From the NCBI GenBank assembly GCA_963575745.1, contig CAUYUJ010012681.1, forward strand, positions 154,501 to 218,500: 64,000 nucleotides of DNA. The letters are read 5' to 3'. Positions 34,101 to 42,568 of this stretch are shown piece by piece. Positions within the stretch are counted from its first letter, which is position 1; each line of letters opens with the position of its first letter. The position numbers were made by a program, and so were the translations under genes. This DNA comes from Prorocentrum cordatum. Taxonomy: Eukaryota > Sar > Dinophyceae > Prorocentrales > Prorocentraceae. The notes beneath the pieces were generated by a model, which made no database searches, was not told where the DNA came from, and worked only from the letters and a program-made list of their open reading frames with translations.

Positions 34101-35849
34101 ACAAGTTCTTCGTCGTCTAAGGCGCTCTGCAGGCGACGGAGCTCCTGGGCGCCATCCTGCGTGACTTCTTGTGTCAGGACCATCGCGTCGAGGAGCCACG
34201 CCAGACGCACCCTTTGCACAATGTAGTCCGCGATTTCCTGACAGGCGGGCATGGAGGAGGGGCAAGGAGACTCGGCGGGGGGGCCGCGAGGGGAGAGGGG
34301 GGCGCGATGGGAGAGGCATGAAGGAACAATGGGGAGGGAAGGAGGGGGGGAGCATGCGGGGGCAGCAGAGATGGAAGCGAAGGATCAGGGTGGTCGGAGA
34401 GAGCAACTGTCCTGGCGGAGCTTCCTGCGAGACTCTCGCGTGGAAACCTCCTGGGTCATCCGCAACATGCAATCCAAACCGCAGTCCCCGTCCGCGACTG
34501 TGGACGCGACGAACGCACCGAGAGCAGAATAGAAACCGTCCACCGTCGAAACATCTCCCGTGATGTCCACAAAGTCTGTGGAGACGCCTGCGATAAAATG
34601 ATTGCATAGAATCAAAGGGCACTCCTCCGACACGGGGGCCCAGTCCGGAGGCCCCGAATCTCGGGGGACGGCGCAACACGCGATCGCGTCCGCCGCAGGC
34701 TCGCGGGTTAACTCCTCCAGTTTCCACGGCGGCAACACAGCTTTGCAAAGGTCGACTCTGTTCCGTCCTTCCCACACGTAGACGCGCGCCTTCCGCAGAA
34801 GCGCAAAGATTACGAATGCAGAATACCCTATCCACTCTCGGTCCCCCCCCCGGCCTTCCGCGAATACTGCGCGACGCCTTCATCAATTTCTCGAAGCACC
34901 TCTGGCCTTGTTCTGAAAGTGCCCCTGCAGGCGCGGGCGGGGCAACCACAGCGCCTGCATTCGCGGCTGTCTTTTCAAAGGCGGTCACTGCAGCAATCTC
35001 CGCCCCTGTAAGCACGGGCCCCGCTATGTCGCGAACGGCAAGCGGGGCGGGTTGGGGGAAAGCGACAGGGGCAACCCCCTTTGCTGAGAGGGCTGCGGTT
35101 GCCGCGGAGTCCTTCAGGGCAGCCCCCACTGCGGAAGCGGCCTCGGCGATAGCGTCGGCGCCATGCGCGCCAGCAGGACCTACGCACGCCTCCGCTGTTG
35201 CGGGGCCTTCAGAAGGGCCCGCGCACGGTGCCGCCGCCACTTCAGGAGGGGCCACGCACGCTTCCGCTGACGCACCCGCTGCTGCGGGGCCGTCAGAAGA
35301 GCCCACGTACGGCTCCGCTGCCACTTCAGCAGGGGCCACGCGCGCCTCCGCTGACGGCCCCGCTGCTGCGGGGCCTTCAGCAGGGCCCACCCATCCGCTG
35401 CCGCTTCAGCAGGGACCTCGCACGCCTCGGCCGGCACCTCCGCTGCTGCGGGGGCTCCAGCTCCTGCGGGCCACCCGCCCGCGCAATGCGCTAAATGCCA
35501 GAGCGCTTGCAAGTCTGACCACTTAGTGCAGTCCGCAGAACCGTCCGCCAGACGGTGGTCGCTGGGACACGGCCACTGCGAGCATAACTGAATACTCTTA
35601 CATATGCGTTTGCCAGATTCATAATGGCAAGCCGCGCCGCTGCTGCGGCGCATAACGTACCCGAATCCGAATATTGTCCCCTTTAGTTTCCGTGGGTTCA
35701 TGAGCACTCTGTCGGGGTCTTTCGTTTTGTCTTGTTGGTACCAAAACTCCACAAATTCGTTGGCCTCGCGGTCGTGCCCGACCCGCAGAGGCGCGTTTGC
35801 AGGGCGAGCGTCTTCTGGGTCTGGGGGCGGAGCGGCTGCGGCGGCCATG
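31199..35849 (-). CDS. OTU-domain plus DDE transposase-like gene, frameshifted
   Basis: Starts at the ATG at 35,849 (MAAAAAPPPDPEDARPANAP). After a repeat-rich Ala/Pro segment comes an OTU-like cysteine protease region: ADGDCGLDC near 34,450, then RRKLRQ joined across a 174-nt intron with a GA donor (34,238-34,411) to EIADYIVQRV. A DNA-binding-like helix segment (KCPWLRQALFEWWSSIRHSV) and a DDE integrase-like core follow: ENFDQSPFHHNETGS near 33,070, MMADDHGPH near 32,690 and LQTVDTHLNQHAKREY near 32,590. A charged helical tail ends at 31,199. DDE plus OTU combinations are known in some DNA transposons, for example certain MULEs. The frame changes at four places: about 35,400; a C9 run at 34,843-34,851; between about 33,640 and 33,500, next to a hairpin; and a C8 run at 32,874-32,881. 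As written it is not one intact frame. I infer a decayed or mis-sequenced transposase gene. Confidence 0.6.
35160..35460. repeat. Degenerate tandem repeat carrying family I hairpins
   Basis: A roughly 60-bp unit encoding Ala/Pro-rich repeats (GPAAAGPSAEARVAPAEVAA and variants) in the N-terminal part of the OTU/DDE gene. At 35,361 the hairpin arms extend to 13 bp with one mismatch; the copy at 35,277 has two mismatches in the same arm, and 35,193 has a TGTT loop. Confidence 0.7.
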
Positions 35850-35952
35850 AGGCCGAAGCCATGCGCGCGCACACGCGGCCGCCCTCTTGTCTCGAGCCCA
35901 GCGCCGCAGGGCAAGCAAACGGCCGCATCCTCGCAGTGATCCTCCTGTCGGT

Positions 35953-35963
35953 GCTGCTGCGGG

Positions 35964-35996
<33 letters not shown>

Positions 35997-36030
35997 TCCT
36001 CCTCCTCCTCCTCCTCCTCCTCCTCCCCCT
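35953..36030. repeat. CTG/CTC microsatellite
   Basis: GCTGCTG then CTCCTC tract upstream of the OTU/DDE gene start. The spacer 35,850-36,301 also holds two family I hairpins (36,198 and 36,262). Confidence 0.85.
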
Positions 36031-36301
36031 CCTACTTGTCCCAGCCCCTCCGCCCCCTCCTCGCCAGATTCCGTGAGTTCCTTTGTCCTCTAGCGCGCGA
36101 GCGCTGGAGAGCCGCAGGCTCGCGACCCCCCGCGCGTGCCCTCACCCCTGTCCAGTCGATAGAAACCCGCAGGCATCCACCTCAGCGGTCAGCGCGCCGC
36201 TGCTGCGGTGCAAACACCGAGTCTGTCTGCATAAAACAAGCCGTTGTAGCGGTCAGCGCGCCGCTGCTGCGGCGCGCGCCAGCGAGCGGATAACGAGGAC
36301 A

Positions 36302-36739
36302 TCACTTCTCTGTTTCCTGCTTGATGGCTTTCTGGACCACGTCCTCCAAGAACGCTAGAAGAACCTGCTTCTGCTGCGCACGGGTGGACTGTTTCAAGGG
36401 CGTCGTCACTTCCGTCAACGCCACGCCTGTGGACCATTTCTCCTCGTTCAGATCCTGAACCCTGGAGGCCCATTTTCGGCCTGCCATTGGCCCTCCTTTG
36501 ACCTCCACTGTCCACATCCCAGAGGGGCACCACCTGGTGGTCCACGGGCGCTTCTCGTCCAAAGCGTCGTCGTCGTCGTCGTCGTCGTCTTTGGGTTCGG
36601 GAACGCTTTTGCCCTGGCTCTCCTCGCACAGGTAATGCAGAAGCCATGGCAGGTCCTGACTCTGAACGAGTAGTTGCCCATGCTTGTTCTCATACACCAT
36701 AACCTCTTTCGTGTCGGCCTCATCTGGCTTAGGAGACAT
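36302..36739 (-). CDS. Small acidic-tract protein, unknown function (145 aa)
   Basis: ATG at 36,739 (MSPKPDEADTKEVMVYENKH). A run of eight Asp is encoded by a GTC tract (36,568-36,592 on the plus strand), followed by a Trp-rich segment (RPWTTRWCPSGMWTVEV) and a helical tail (QQKQVLLAFLEDVVQKAI). It starts about 37 nt downstream of the stop of the preceding frame, close enough that the two could share a transcript or be two parts of one gene. I do not recognise it. Confidence 0.55.
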   Translation of the reverse strand: MSPKPDEADTKEVMVYENKHGQLLVQSQDLPWLLHYLCEESQGKSVPEPKDDDDDDDDALDEKRPWTTRWCPSGMWTVEVKGGPMAGRKWASRVQDLNEEKWSTGVALTEVTTPLKQSTRAQQKQVLLAFLEDVVQKAIKQETEK

Positions 36740-36775
36740 CGGCACGGTTACTCTGCAGAGCGTGCCTCGAGAAAA

Positions 36776-37291
36776 TCATTTCTGTTTCTCAGGGGTTTTC
36801 TCCGGTTGGCCACGCGCCGCCACCTTCTTCGCTTTCGATGCGCCCTTGACGGTTCCGAGGAGATCCGCCGTGGGATCCCGACCTTTTTCTCCCGCTGCTG
36901 CGGAAGCTCCTGCTGCAACCCCCGCTGCTGCGGGTGCCTTTTTCACAGGAGTCGCCGCTTCATCCACGTTGTCTCCTTCTCCGGCGCGAAGCTTCCCAAG
37001 CAATTGCTCTAACATGGTCGTTTCGTTCAAGGCGCCCTTCACGGCACTGAGACCACCGACCACCTTGAGCATCCACAGGCGGTGCTTTCCGACGGGCACG
37101 AAGGCTTCTAGGCTTTCCTCGCCGCCAAAGGAAACATAGCGCTCCTCGCATTCCAGAGCAAATCCCGCTGCTCCCTCGTGACTTCGGCACAGCCCGCCCG
37201 TCACGCAGAGCACCCCCATGCTCGTGCCATCTTGGCGCGCTGCTTTCCCGACAACGACATCCCGCCACGTTTCCTCTGCCTTGCGTTTCAT
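36776..37291 (-). CDS. Unknown protein (171 aa), tandem with the next
   Basis: ATG at 37,291 (MKRKAEETWRDVVVGKAARQ). It has a globular-looking N-terminal half (GFALECEERYVSFGGEESLE, FVPVGKHRLWMLKVVGGL) and a Lys/Ala/Pro-rich basic tail interrupted by two family I hairpins read as PAAAG/SAAAG (36,893 and 36,923). No domain recognised. Confidence 0.55.
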   Translation of the reverse strand: MKRKAEETWRDVVVGKAARQDGTSMGVLCVTGGLCRSHEGAAGFALECEERYVSFGGEESLEAFVPVGKHRLWMLKVVGGLSAVKGALNETTMLEQLLGKLRAGEGDNVDEAATPVKKAPAAAGVAAGASAAAGEKGRDPTADLLGTVKGASKAKKVAARGQPEKTPEKQK

Positions 37292-37559
37292 GCCGCCGCG
37301 CGCAAGCCCTCGCTGCTGCGAAGGCGCCCGCGTCCTAGGTGTCTGCTCCCCTCACTGGTGATCCGCCTGAAAACGGCTATGGAAAGCGGACTCCTCGTCT
37401 CGAACAGATCCTCCTACTCCTCATCAGCATCGTGCTCCCTCCTCGAGCATCCTTCCATCTCATCCAACCCCTCCCCCTCCTTCTCTCCGAACGAGCACAG
37501 CTGCCCTCCCTGTCCCTTGACCGCTCCTCTGCCCCTTGAGGGGGGGCCTTGTGTGCTCT

Positions 37560-37805
37560 GACCGACCCTCTGTCCCGCAGGGGGGGGCGCCCTGATCGAA
37601 CGACCACCCCTCTGTCTGTGACAGAGATCCGCGCACCGCCCCTCTGTCACAGAGGGGGGGTGGGCGCCCCCTCTGTCGCAGAGGGGGGGCGGAAAAGCGC
37701 ACCACCCCTCTGTCACAGAGGGGGGGGCGGATCGGCGCACCACCCCTCTGTCACAGAGGGGGGGGGGGCCTTGTGTGCTTTGACCGCCCCTCTGTCCCGC
37801 AGGGG
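37560..37805. repeat. Family II hairpin cluster (CTCTGTCACAGAG)
   Basis: Six to seven copies of CCCCTCTGTCACAGAGGGG or variants (CTGTCGCAG, CTGTCCCGCAG) in the spacer between the 171-aa gene and the 830-aa gene. The arms form an 8-9-bp stem around a TCA centre. Further copies lie in the spacers at 41.15-41.20 and 47.65-47.74 kb. They could be transcript-end or processing signals for the minus-strand genes, but this is only inferred from position. Confidence 0.8.
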
Positions 37806-38318
37806 GCCCCGCGAACAGGACGGCAGGACGATGAGCAGGGCGATGAGAACGGAGAGAGGAAAACAGGACACGGGAGGGAGGCAGGAACGGACGAGGGGGG
37901 ACGGAGACGGAGGCGAGGCGCGAGGGGAGGGCAGGACGAACACAGAGGGAGAGGAGCAGGACGAGACCTGGCAGGGGATATGCACCAGGAGAGAGATCTC
38001 ATGGAGGAAGAGGAGGGGAGGGGACGAGAGGCACTCACATTTAAGCGCACGCAGGCCCTCGCACTTGCTCCATTTCTCAGCGACCGCCGCGCCGCCATGA
38101 GAACTGTCGTACCACCGCCACTACTGCGGCGGATGCGTGACCTCTCCCATCCCTGTCCTGTGCTGTTTCTGCTGCCACCCCCCCCCTGCCTCTTCGACCT
38201 CCTCTCCCCGCCCTTTTCCTCCTCCCCTCCAGCTGACGGCTGCGGGCTGCGACGGGTGGATCATCAGCCGCTGTCATCTGCCGCTCTGTTTCGCGCACCC
38301 TCCGCTGCTGCGGCGGGA

Positions 38319-40811
38319 TCACACGAAGTGGGCCCCCTGGCCAGGGATTGTCATATTACCGCTCTTGGGGGCTTTCCGTCCCTCCTCCGCGTCCTTCTTC
38401 CGTTTCTTCTCCTTCTGTTTCTGCTCCTTTTGCCATGCCTGGTTCTCCTTTTGGGGGTCGGTGGCCCTCTTCTCCTTTGTGATCTGCAGCATCAGCCGAT
38501 CTCCGCGCGCCAGCGGCACCGCGTTGTGCACGCACGGGACAAGCACGCTGCAGACGCGGAGGGGGGCGGGCGGCTGGCGCTTTGTCATTGTCTGGAACTC
38601 TTGTGGTCGAAGTGCAACGTTGAACTTCCAGTGCTCCTGTCCCTGCACTAGCTGGGCTCGGGCAAGTTCTTCTGGCGTCATCCTCTCAACTCCCCAAAAG
38701 AAGTGCAAGGACTCGGCGCCCCCGAACTTAAACTGGTACGGATTCTCTGACTGGTCGGCCTCGCCCTGCGCAGCCGCCGCTGCTGCGGGGGCCGCCCCGT
38801 CGAGCTCCAGACCTACGGGCGCCTCGCCCTGCGCGCCCTCCGCCGCTGCGGAGGCCGCTCCCTGCGGCGCGGGCATGAGCTCCAGCTCTGGTAATTTGAA
38901 TTCGGGCGTTGCCCAATACTTTTCCATTTGCTCGACAGGAGTCGGACGTTTCTCACCGACTAGCACCTCCACTGCCCGCGGGTTGCTCGAGACTTTCGGG
39001 AAAATCTTCGCGGTGGGGCAGCAAGGGAAGAGCATCAGTTTCCCCTCGGCGATGTCCTCAGTAGCCACCACATGGACACTCTTGGCTTGAACGTCACATT
39101 GCATCTGGACGGGTTGGGCGCAAGTGTCCGCGTGACGATGGAAGCTAGTCATGACTTCCGCGATGCTTGCTTGGTGCCACCTGTCTGTGTCGAGATTGGC
39201 AGACGGAGCCGAAGCGTGCCGCGATTTCACTGGGACCACCATCAGGCTGTTCACGGGCTTTGACACTTCAGACATCTGCCTGTTCAGAGGCTTGTCTTCT
39301 TCGTTGAACTCTATCAGTACTGGCTGCGGGCGAGGGCCCTCGCCACCTCCGCTGCTGCGAGGGTCATCGGGGTTCTCGGGGGCCGCGGGCAGCTTGTCGG
39401 CCCACGGCGCAGGAGGGGGCGGGAACTCTTTCTGCGCGTTCTTTTCCATTGTCTGCCAGGCCTCGCGTACTTCAGCATAGCACGGACGCACTGCCTCGCA
39501 CACGGCCTCCACAACTGCCTCCAGACGAGGTTTGCCAGCCTTCACCCTTGCGTACGCCTGGTAGAAGGCCTCCGTCGCAGTCAGAACCGCCCCCGCGGTC
39601 AAAGTCGCGCTCTTCTCCTCCCCGTGGGCCCCCGCTGCTGCGGGGGCCAAGATGCGACGGACATACCCCAACAAAGCATTGAGGTCCTGTACCCGACTGC
39701 TGCCCTCGCTGTGTCCCCAAGCCGTTTCCGGCGCGGGGCATTGCGTGCCCCTCGGCTCTTGCGAGTACGCCCTCATGACAAGGGCAACCTCCACATGGGG
39801 ACGCTCTATGGGGGGTTGGTTGAGAACGCCCCATGTGGCTGGTGACAGGGAGCGTATTTTGTGATCCACCCAACGTCTGTCATAATCCAGAATTTGCGGT
39901 ATGAGCTGCCCTGATGCGGCCCCTGCGTTGATGACGAAAGTGAACATGTCCTCGAACCATTTGGCCTTGGCGTACTCGGGGTGTCGTTGCGCGCAGGCCT
40001 TCAGAATAGTGTCGTACGGGATATTCAAGGGCTGCCCTGTCTCAGATCCCGACGATGCTTTCTTGGCCTCCGCTGCTGCGGCGGCGACGAGATCAGCGAC
40101 GGACGTCAGGAGCTCGATTTCGTCAGAGGTCACACCTTTTCCCTGCGGGTCGTTCAGGGCCGCGGAAATGATCGCCGGGCCTTGCGCGAAGTCGGCATCG
40201 AAGTGAATTTCCCACGAGAGCACCTCGCAATGCAAACCGTTATCGAGCACGTCCATGAGTTCTGTGAACTTCGGTGCGCGACGCATCTTTGGGATATCCC
40301 AGGGGCCACCCGGACCTGTCTGGAACTCCTCCAAACCATATCCTGTGTGTTCTTCGGGAATGACCCACGCTGCGCCGTGCTTGAGGCTCAGCAGACCAAG
40401 GGTCAGCGTGCAGTGGCTCAGCGCCCCGTAGTTGAACGTTGACAAGCTTGTGTACGCCGAGCGTAGAGCCTCCACGGACTCCGTTTCCTGCTTGTTGTGG
40501 TCCGCGCGCGCCTTGCACGGCCTGCCGTGGAGGCGCTCGTAATCGGCCTTCTTCCCGGCAGGGAGTTCCTGAACAACCACTGCTTCGTGCTGCGCCTCGT
40601 TCTTGAGGAACCTGTCTTTCAGGATCCCACACAGGAGATCAACCACTCTGGCAGCGGAGGGGCACGTTCCACCCCTGTTCTGCGGGTGGACGCTGATATC
40701 CTCCAAGGAGATCTTGGCCTTCAACCGCTGCCCCTCGGAGTCCTTCAAGGCATAGCGGCTGCGCAACATGGTGGCATCATTCAGGGGGCCTGACTTGATG
40801 TCCTCGGACAT
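38319..40811 (-). CDS. Large unknown protein (830 aa), probably dinoflagellate-specific
   Basis: Begins at ATG 40,811 (MSEDIKSGPLNDATMLRSRY) and is open to 38,319 without a frame change, the longest clean frame in the cluster. The N-terminal 350 residues look globular (EVLSWEIHFDADFAQGPAII, YAKAKWFEDMFTFVINAGAA, IPQILDYDRRWVDHKIRSL). The middle is Ala/Pro-rich with hairpin-encoded inserts in different frames: APAAAGA (39,633) and DPRSSGG (39,350), with SAAAEGA (38,841) further on. The C-terminal part has SVHVVATEDIAEGKLMLFPC and ends in a Lys/Glu-rich coiled stretch. No enzymatic motif recognised. It is followed downstream by the family II hairpin cluster. Confidence 0.7.
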   Translation of the reverse strand: MSEDIKSGPLNDATMLRSRYALKDSEGQRLKAKISLEDISVHPQNRGGTCPSAARVVDLLCGILKDRFLKNEAQHEAVVVQELPAGKKADYERLHGRPCKARADHNKQETESVEALRSAYTSLSTFNYGALSHCTLTLGLLSLKHGAAWVIPEEHTGYGLEEFQTGPGGPWDIPKMRRAPKFTELMDVLDNGLHCEVLSWEIHFDADFAQGPAIISAALNDPQGKGVTSDEIELLTSVADLVAAAAAEAKKASSGSETGQPLNIPYDTILKACAQRHPEYAKAKWFEDMFTFVINAGAASGQLIPQILDYDRRWVDHKIRSLSPATWGVLNQPPIERPHVEVALVMRAYSQEPRGTQCPAPETAWGHSEGSSRVQDLNALLGYVRRILAPAAAGAHGEEKSATLTAGAVLTATEAFYQAYARVKAGKPRLEAVVEAVCEAVRPCYAEVREAWQTMEKNAQKEFPPPPAPWADKLPAAPENPDDPRSSGGGEGPRPQPVLIEFNEEDKPLNRQMSEVSKPVNSLMVVPVKSRHASAPSANLDTDRWHQASIAEVMTSFHRHADTCAQPVQMQCDVQAKSVHVVATEDIAEGKLMLFPCCPTAKIFPKVSSNPRAVEVLVGEKRPTPVEQMEKYWATPEFKLPELELMPAPQGAASAAAEGAQGEAPVGLELDGAAPAAAAAAQGEADQSENPYQFKFGGAESLHFFWGVERMTPEELARAQLVQGQEHWKFNVALRPQEFQTMTKRQPPAPLRVCSVLVPCVHNAVPLARGDRLMLQITKEKRATDPQKENQAWQKEQKQKEKKRKKDAEEGRKAPKSGNMTIPGQGAHFV

Positions 40812-40997
40812 CTATCCAGGGGCCCCCGCTGCTGCGGGGGCAGCTTCCAAAACAAATGCTCCGCGACGGTTGCCCCCGCTGCTGCGGAGCCCCGCTTGAA
40901 GCACGAGTGCCTGTCGCGCGCGCGGACAGGAGGAGGGGCCTCACGGATCCGCGGCCTGCCCGCACTTGAGAAAAAAGGAGAAGGACAGGAAAGGCAG

Positions 40998-40999
40998 AG

Positions 41000-41075
<76 letters not shown>

Positions 41076-41205
41076 GAACGGCGGGTCGACGCGGCCTTCT
41101 CAGTTTTTCGATACGCGCACATCCGCCTGAACAGGAGAATCATTGATACATCGGCCCCCCCTCTGTGAGAGAAAGGTCTCCCGCCCCGAACCCATCTGTG
41201 AGAGA
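40998..41205. repeat. (GA)n tract and family II hairpin variants in a gene spacer
   Basis: GA tract 40,998-41,074, then CCCCTCTGTGAGAGAAAGG (about 41,157) and CATCTGTGAGAGAAGGGG (about 41,190), both related to the family II hairpin but with poorer complementarity. Two family I hairpins (40,827 and 40,877) lie just upstream of the 830-aa gene start. Confidence 0.6.
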
Positions 41206-41557
41206 AGGGGTCGCTGTGTGAGTTGCGCGAATGGAAGCGATGGGCAGGAAAAAGAAATGATGGCGGGCGGGGGATTGCAGGAGGGAATGCAAGGGGAAGC
41301 AAAGCAAAGGAGAGGGCAGGACGAAGACGACAGCACAGATGTCACTTTTTTCACACCGCATGCGATGCCGCACGCGACGCGCGAAACCGCGCTCCCCCGC
41401 GCGCGCGCGAGTCCGCCCCTCCGCCGAGGTCACCCCCCCTCCGCGAAATTCGTGAGGCATCCCTCCGCTGCTGCGGAGGGGCGCTCCCCTTGTGCGCTCG
41501 GGATGTCGCGGTCATCCTAAAAACCGCACATCCAACCAGACGGGGGCACCGTCGTGT

Positions 41558-42016
41558 TCATCCGCCCCGTAATTGCATCCGAAGGGGCTCGGCTTCTTCT
41601 TGCCAGGAGCTGCCGACTGGCGGCATCTTGGACCCTAGTTTGCACCAGTTGCCCGAATGGTCGCGGTACCAGAGTGCCTGATCGAATTGATCGTCCTCTT
41701 CCACGCCTGTCCTCCGAGCAGTCTTCTCAGTCCACAACCCACCACGCTCCAAGATAGCAGCCCCCGCTGCTGCGAGGGCTTCTTTCTTGGAGCTCCCCCT
41801 GCGCCGGGCTAGCGGCCGCGCGGCCGCCTTCGCCGACGCGGCCGTGGGTCGAGCCGCCGCCCCAGCGCGCTTGCTCGAAGGAGGTCTGTGGTCCGGTTTC
41901 CGAGAAGCCCTCTTCTCGCCGACGCGGCATCGCCCCGCCCTTGTGTCGGGCTTCCTATTCCTCTTCTCGCCGATGCGGCATCGCCCGGTCCTTGCGTCGG
42001 GCTTCCTAGCCTGCAT
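41558..42016 (-). CDS. Small basic protein of unknown function
   Basis: ATG at 42,016 (MQARKPDARTGRCRIGEKRN). About 152 residues with a duplicated unit (RKPDARTGRCRIGEKR and RKPDTRAGRCRVGEKR), a basic Ala/Arg stretch, a hairpin-encoded insert (LAAAGA, 41,765) and an acidic/aromatic end (DDQFDQALWYRDHSGNWCKL). The in-frame sequence upstream is Arg-Ser repeat generated by the CCGGGA hexamer and is probably not coding. The plus strand is also open here, so confidence is moderate. Confidence 0.4.
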   Translation of the reverse strand: MQARKPDARTGRCRIGEKRNRKPDTRAGRCRVGEKRASRKPDHRPPSSKRAGAAARPTAASAKAAARPLARRRGSSKKEALAAAGAAILERGGLWTEKTARRTGVEEDDQFDQALWYRDHSGNWCKLGSKMPPVGSSWQEEAEPLRMQLRGG

Positions 42017-42059
42017 GGCTGGCGGTCTCGAGCCAAAACGGCACGGGAGAGCCCGGGAG

Positions 42060-42335
42060 CGGGACAAAGAGCCGACACCTGGAGCGGGGCCGGGACCGGG
42101 AGCCCGGGACCGGGACCAGGACCGACACCGGGACCGGGACCGGGACCAGGAGAAGACCGGGACCGGGACCGGGACCGGGACCGGGACCGGGACGGGGAGC
42201 CCGGGACCGGCACCAGGACCGACACCGGGACCAGGACCGGGACCGGGAGGGGACCGGGACCGGGACCGGGACCGGGACGGGGACGGGAAGCGAGACCGGG
42301 ACCGGGACCGGGACCGGGACCGAGACCAGGTCCCA
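42060..42335. repeat. GGGACC hexamer repeat
   Basis: Tandem GGGACC/GGAGCC-type hexamers with interruptions. They give Arg-Ser or Pro-Gly frames on the minus strand and Arg-Asp frames on the plus strand. Confidence 0.88.
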
Positions 42336-42568
42336 GGACCCCTCCTCCTCCTCCTCCTCTTGCTCGTCGTCCCTTTTCCCCGAGCAAAAAGCAAACGACG
42401 ACGACGACCGCGACGACGACGACGACGACGACGATTTCCTCAGCCGCTCAGTGCGAGCGCCTGGCTCCTCGCGCGCGCGCGCCGAGCCCGCGCCTCAGAC
42501 CTCTTATGATAACCCCCGCTGCTGCGGAGGCAACCCCCGCTGCTGCAGGCCTCCGCAGCCGCGCGCCG

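Noticed and set aside
35953-35990. Family I hairpin cluster in a CTG tract
   Set aside because: Plain (CTG)n without the CGC...GCG arms.
42060-42394. Arg-Ser (SR-protein-like) domain
   Set aside because: Generated by a GGGACC hexamer; the plausible protein starts downstream at 42,016.
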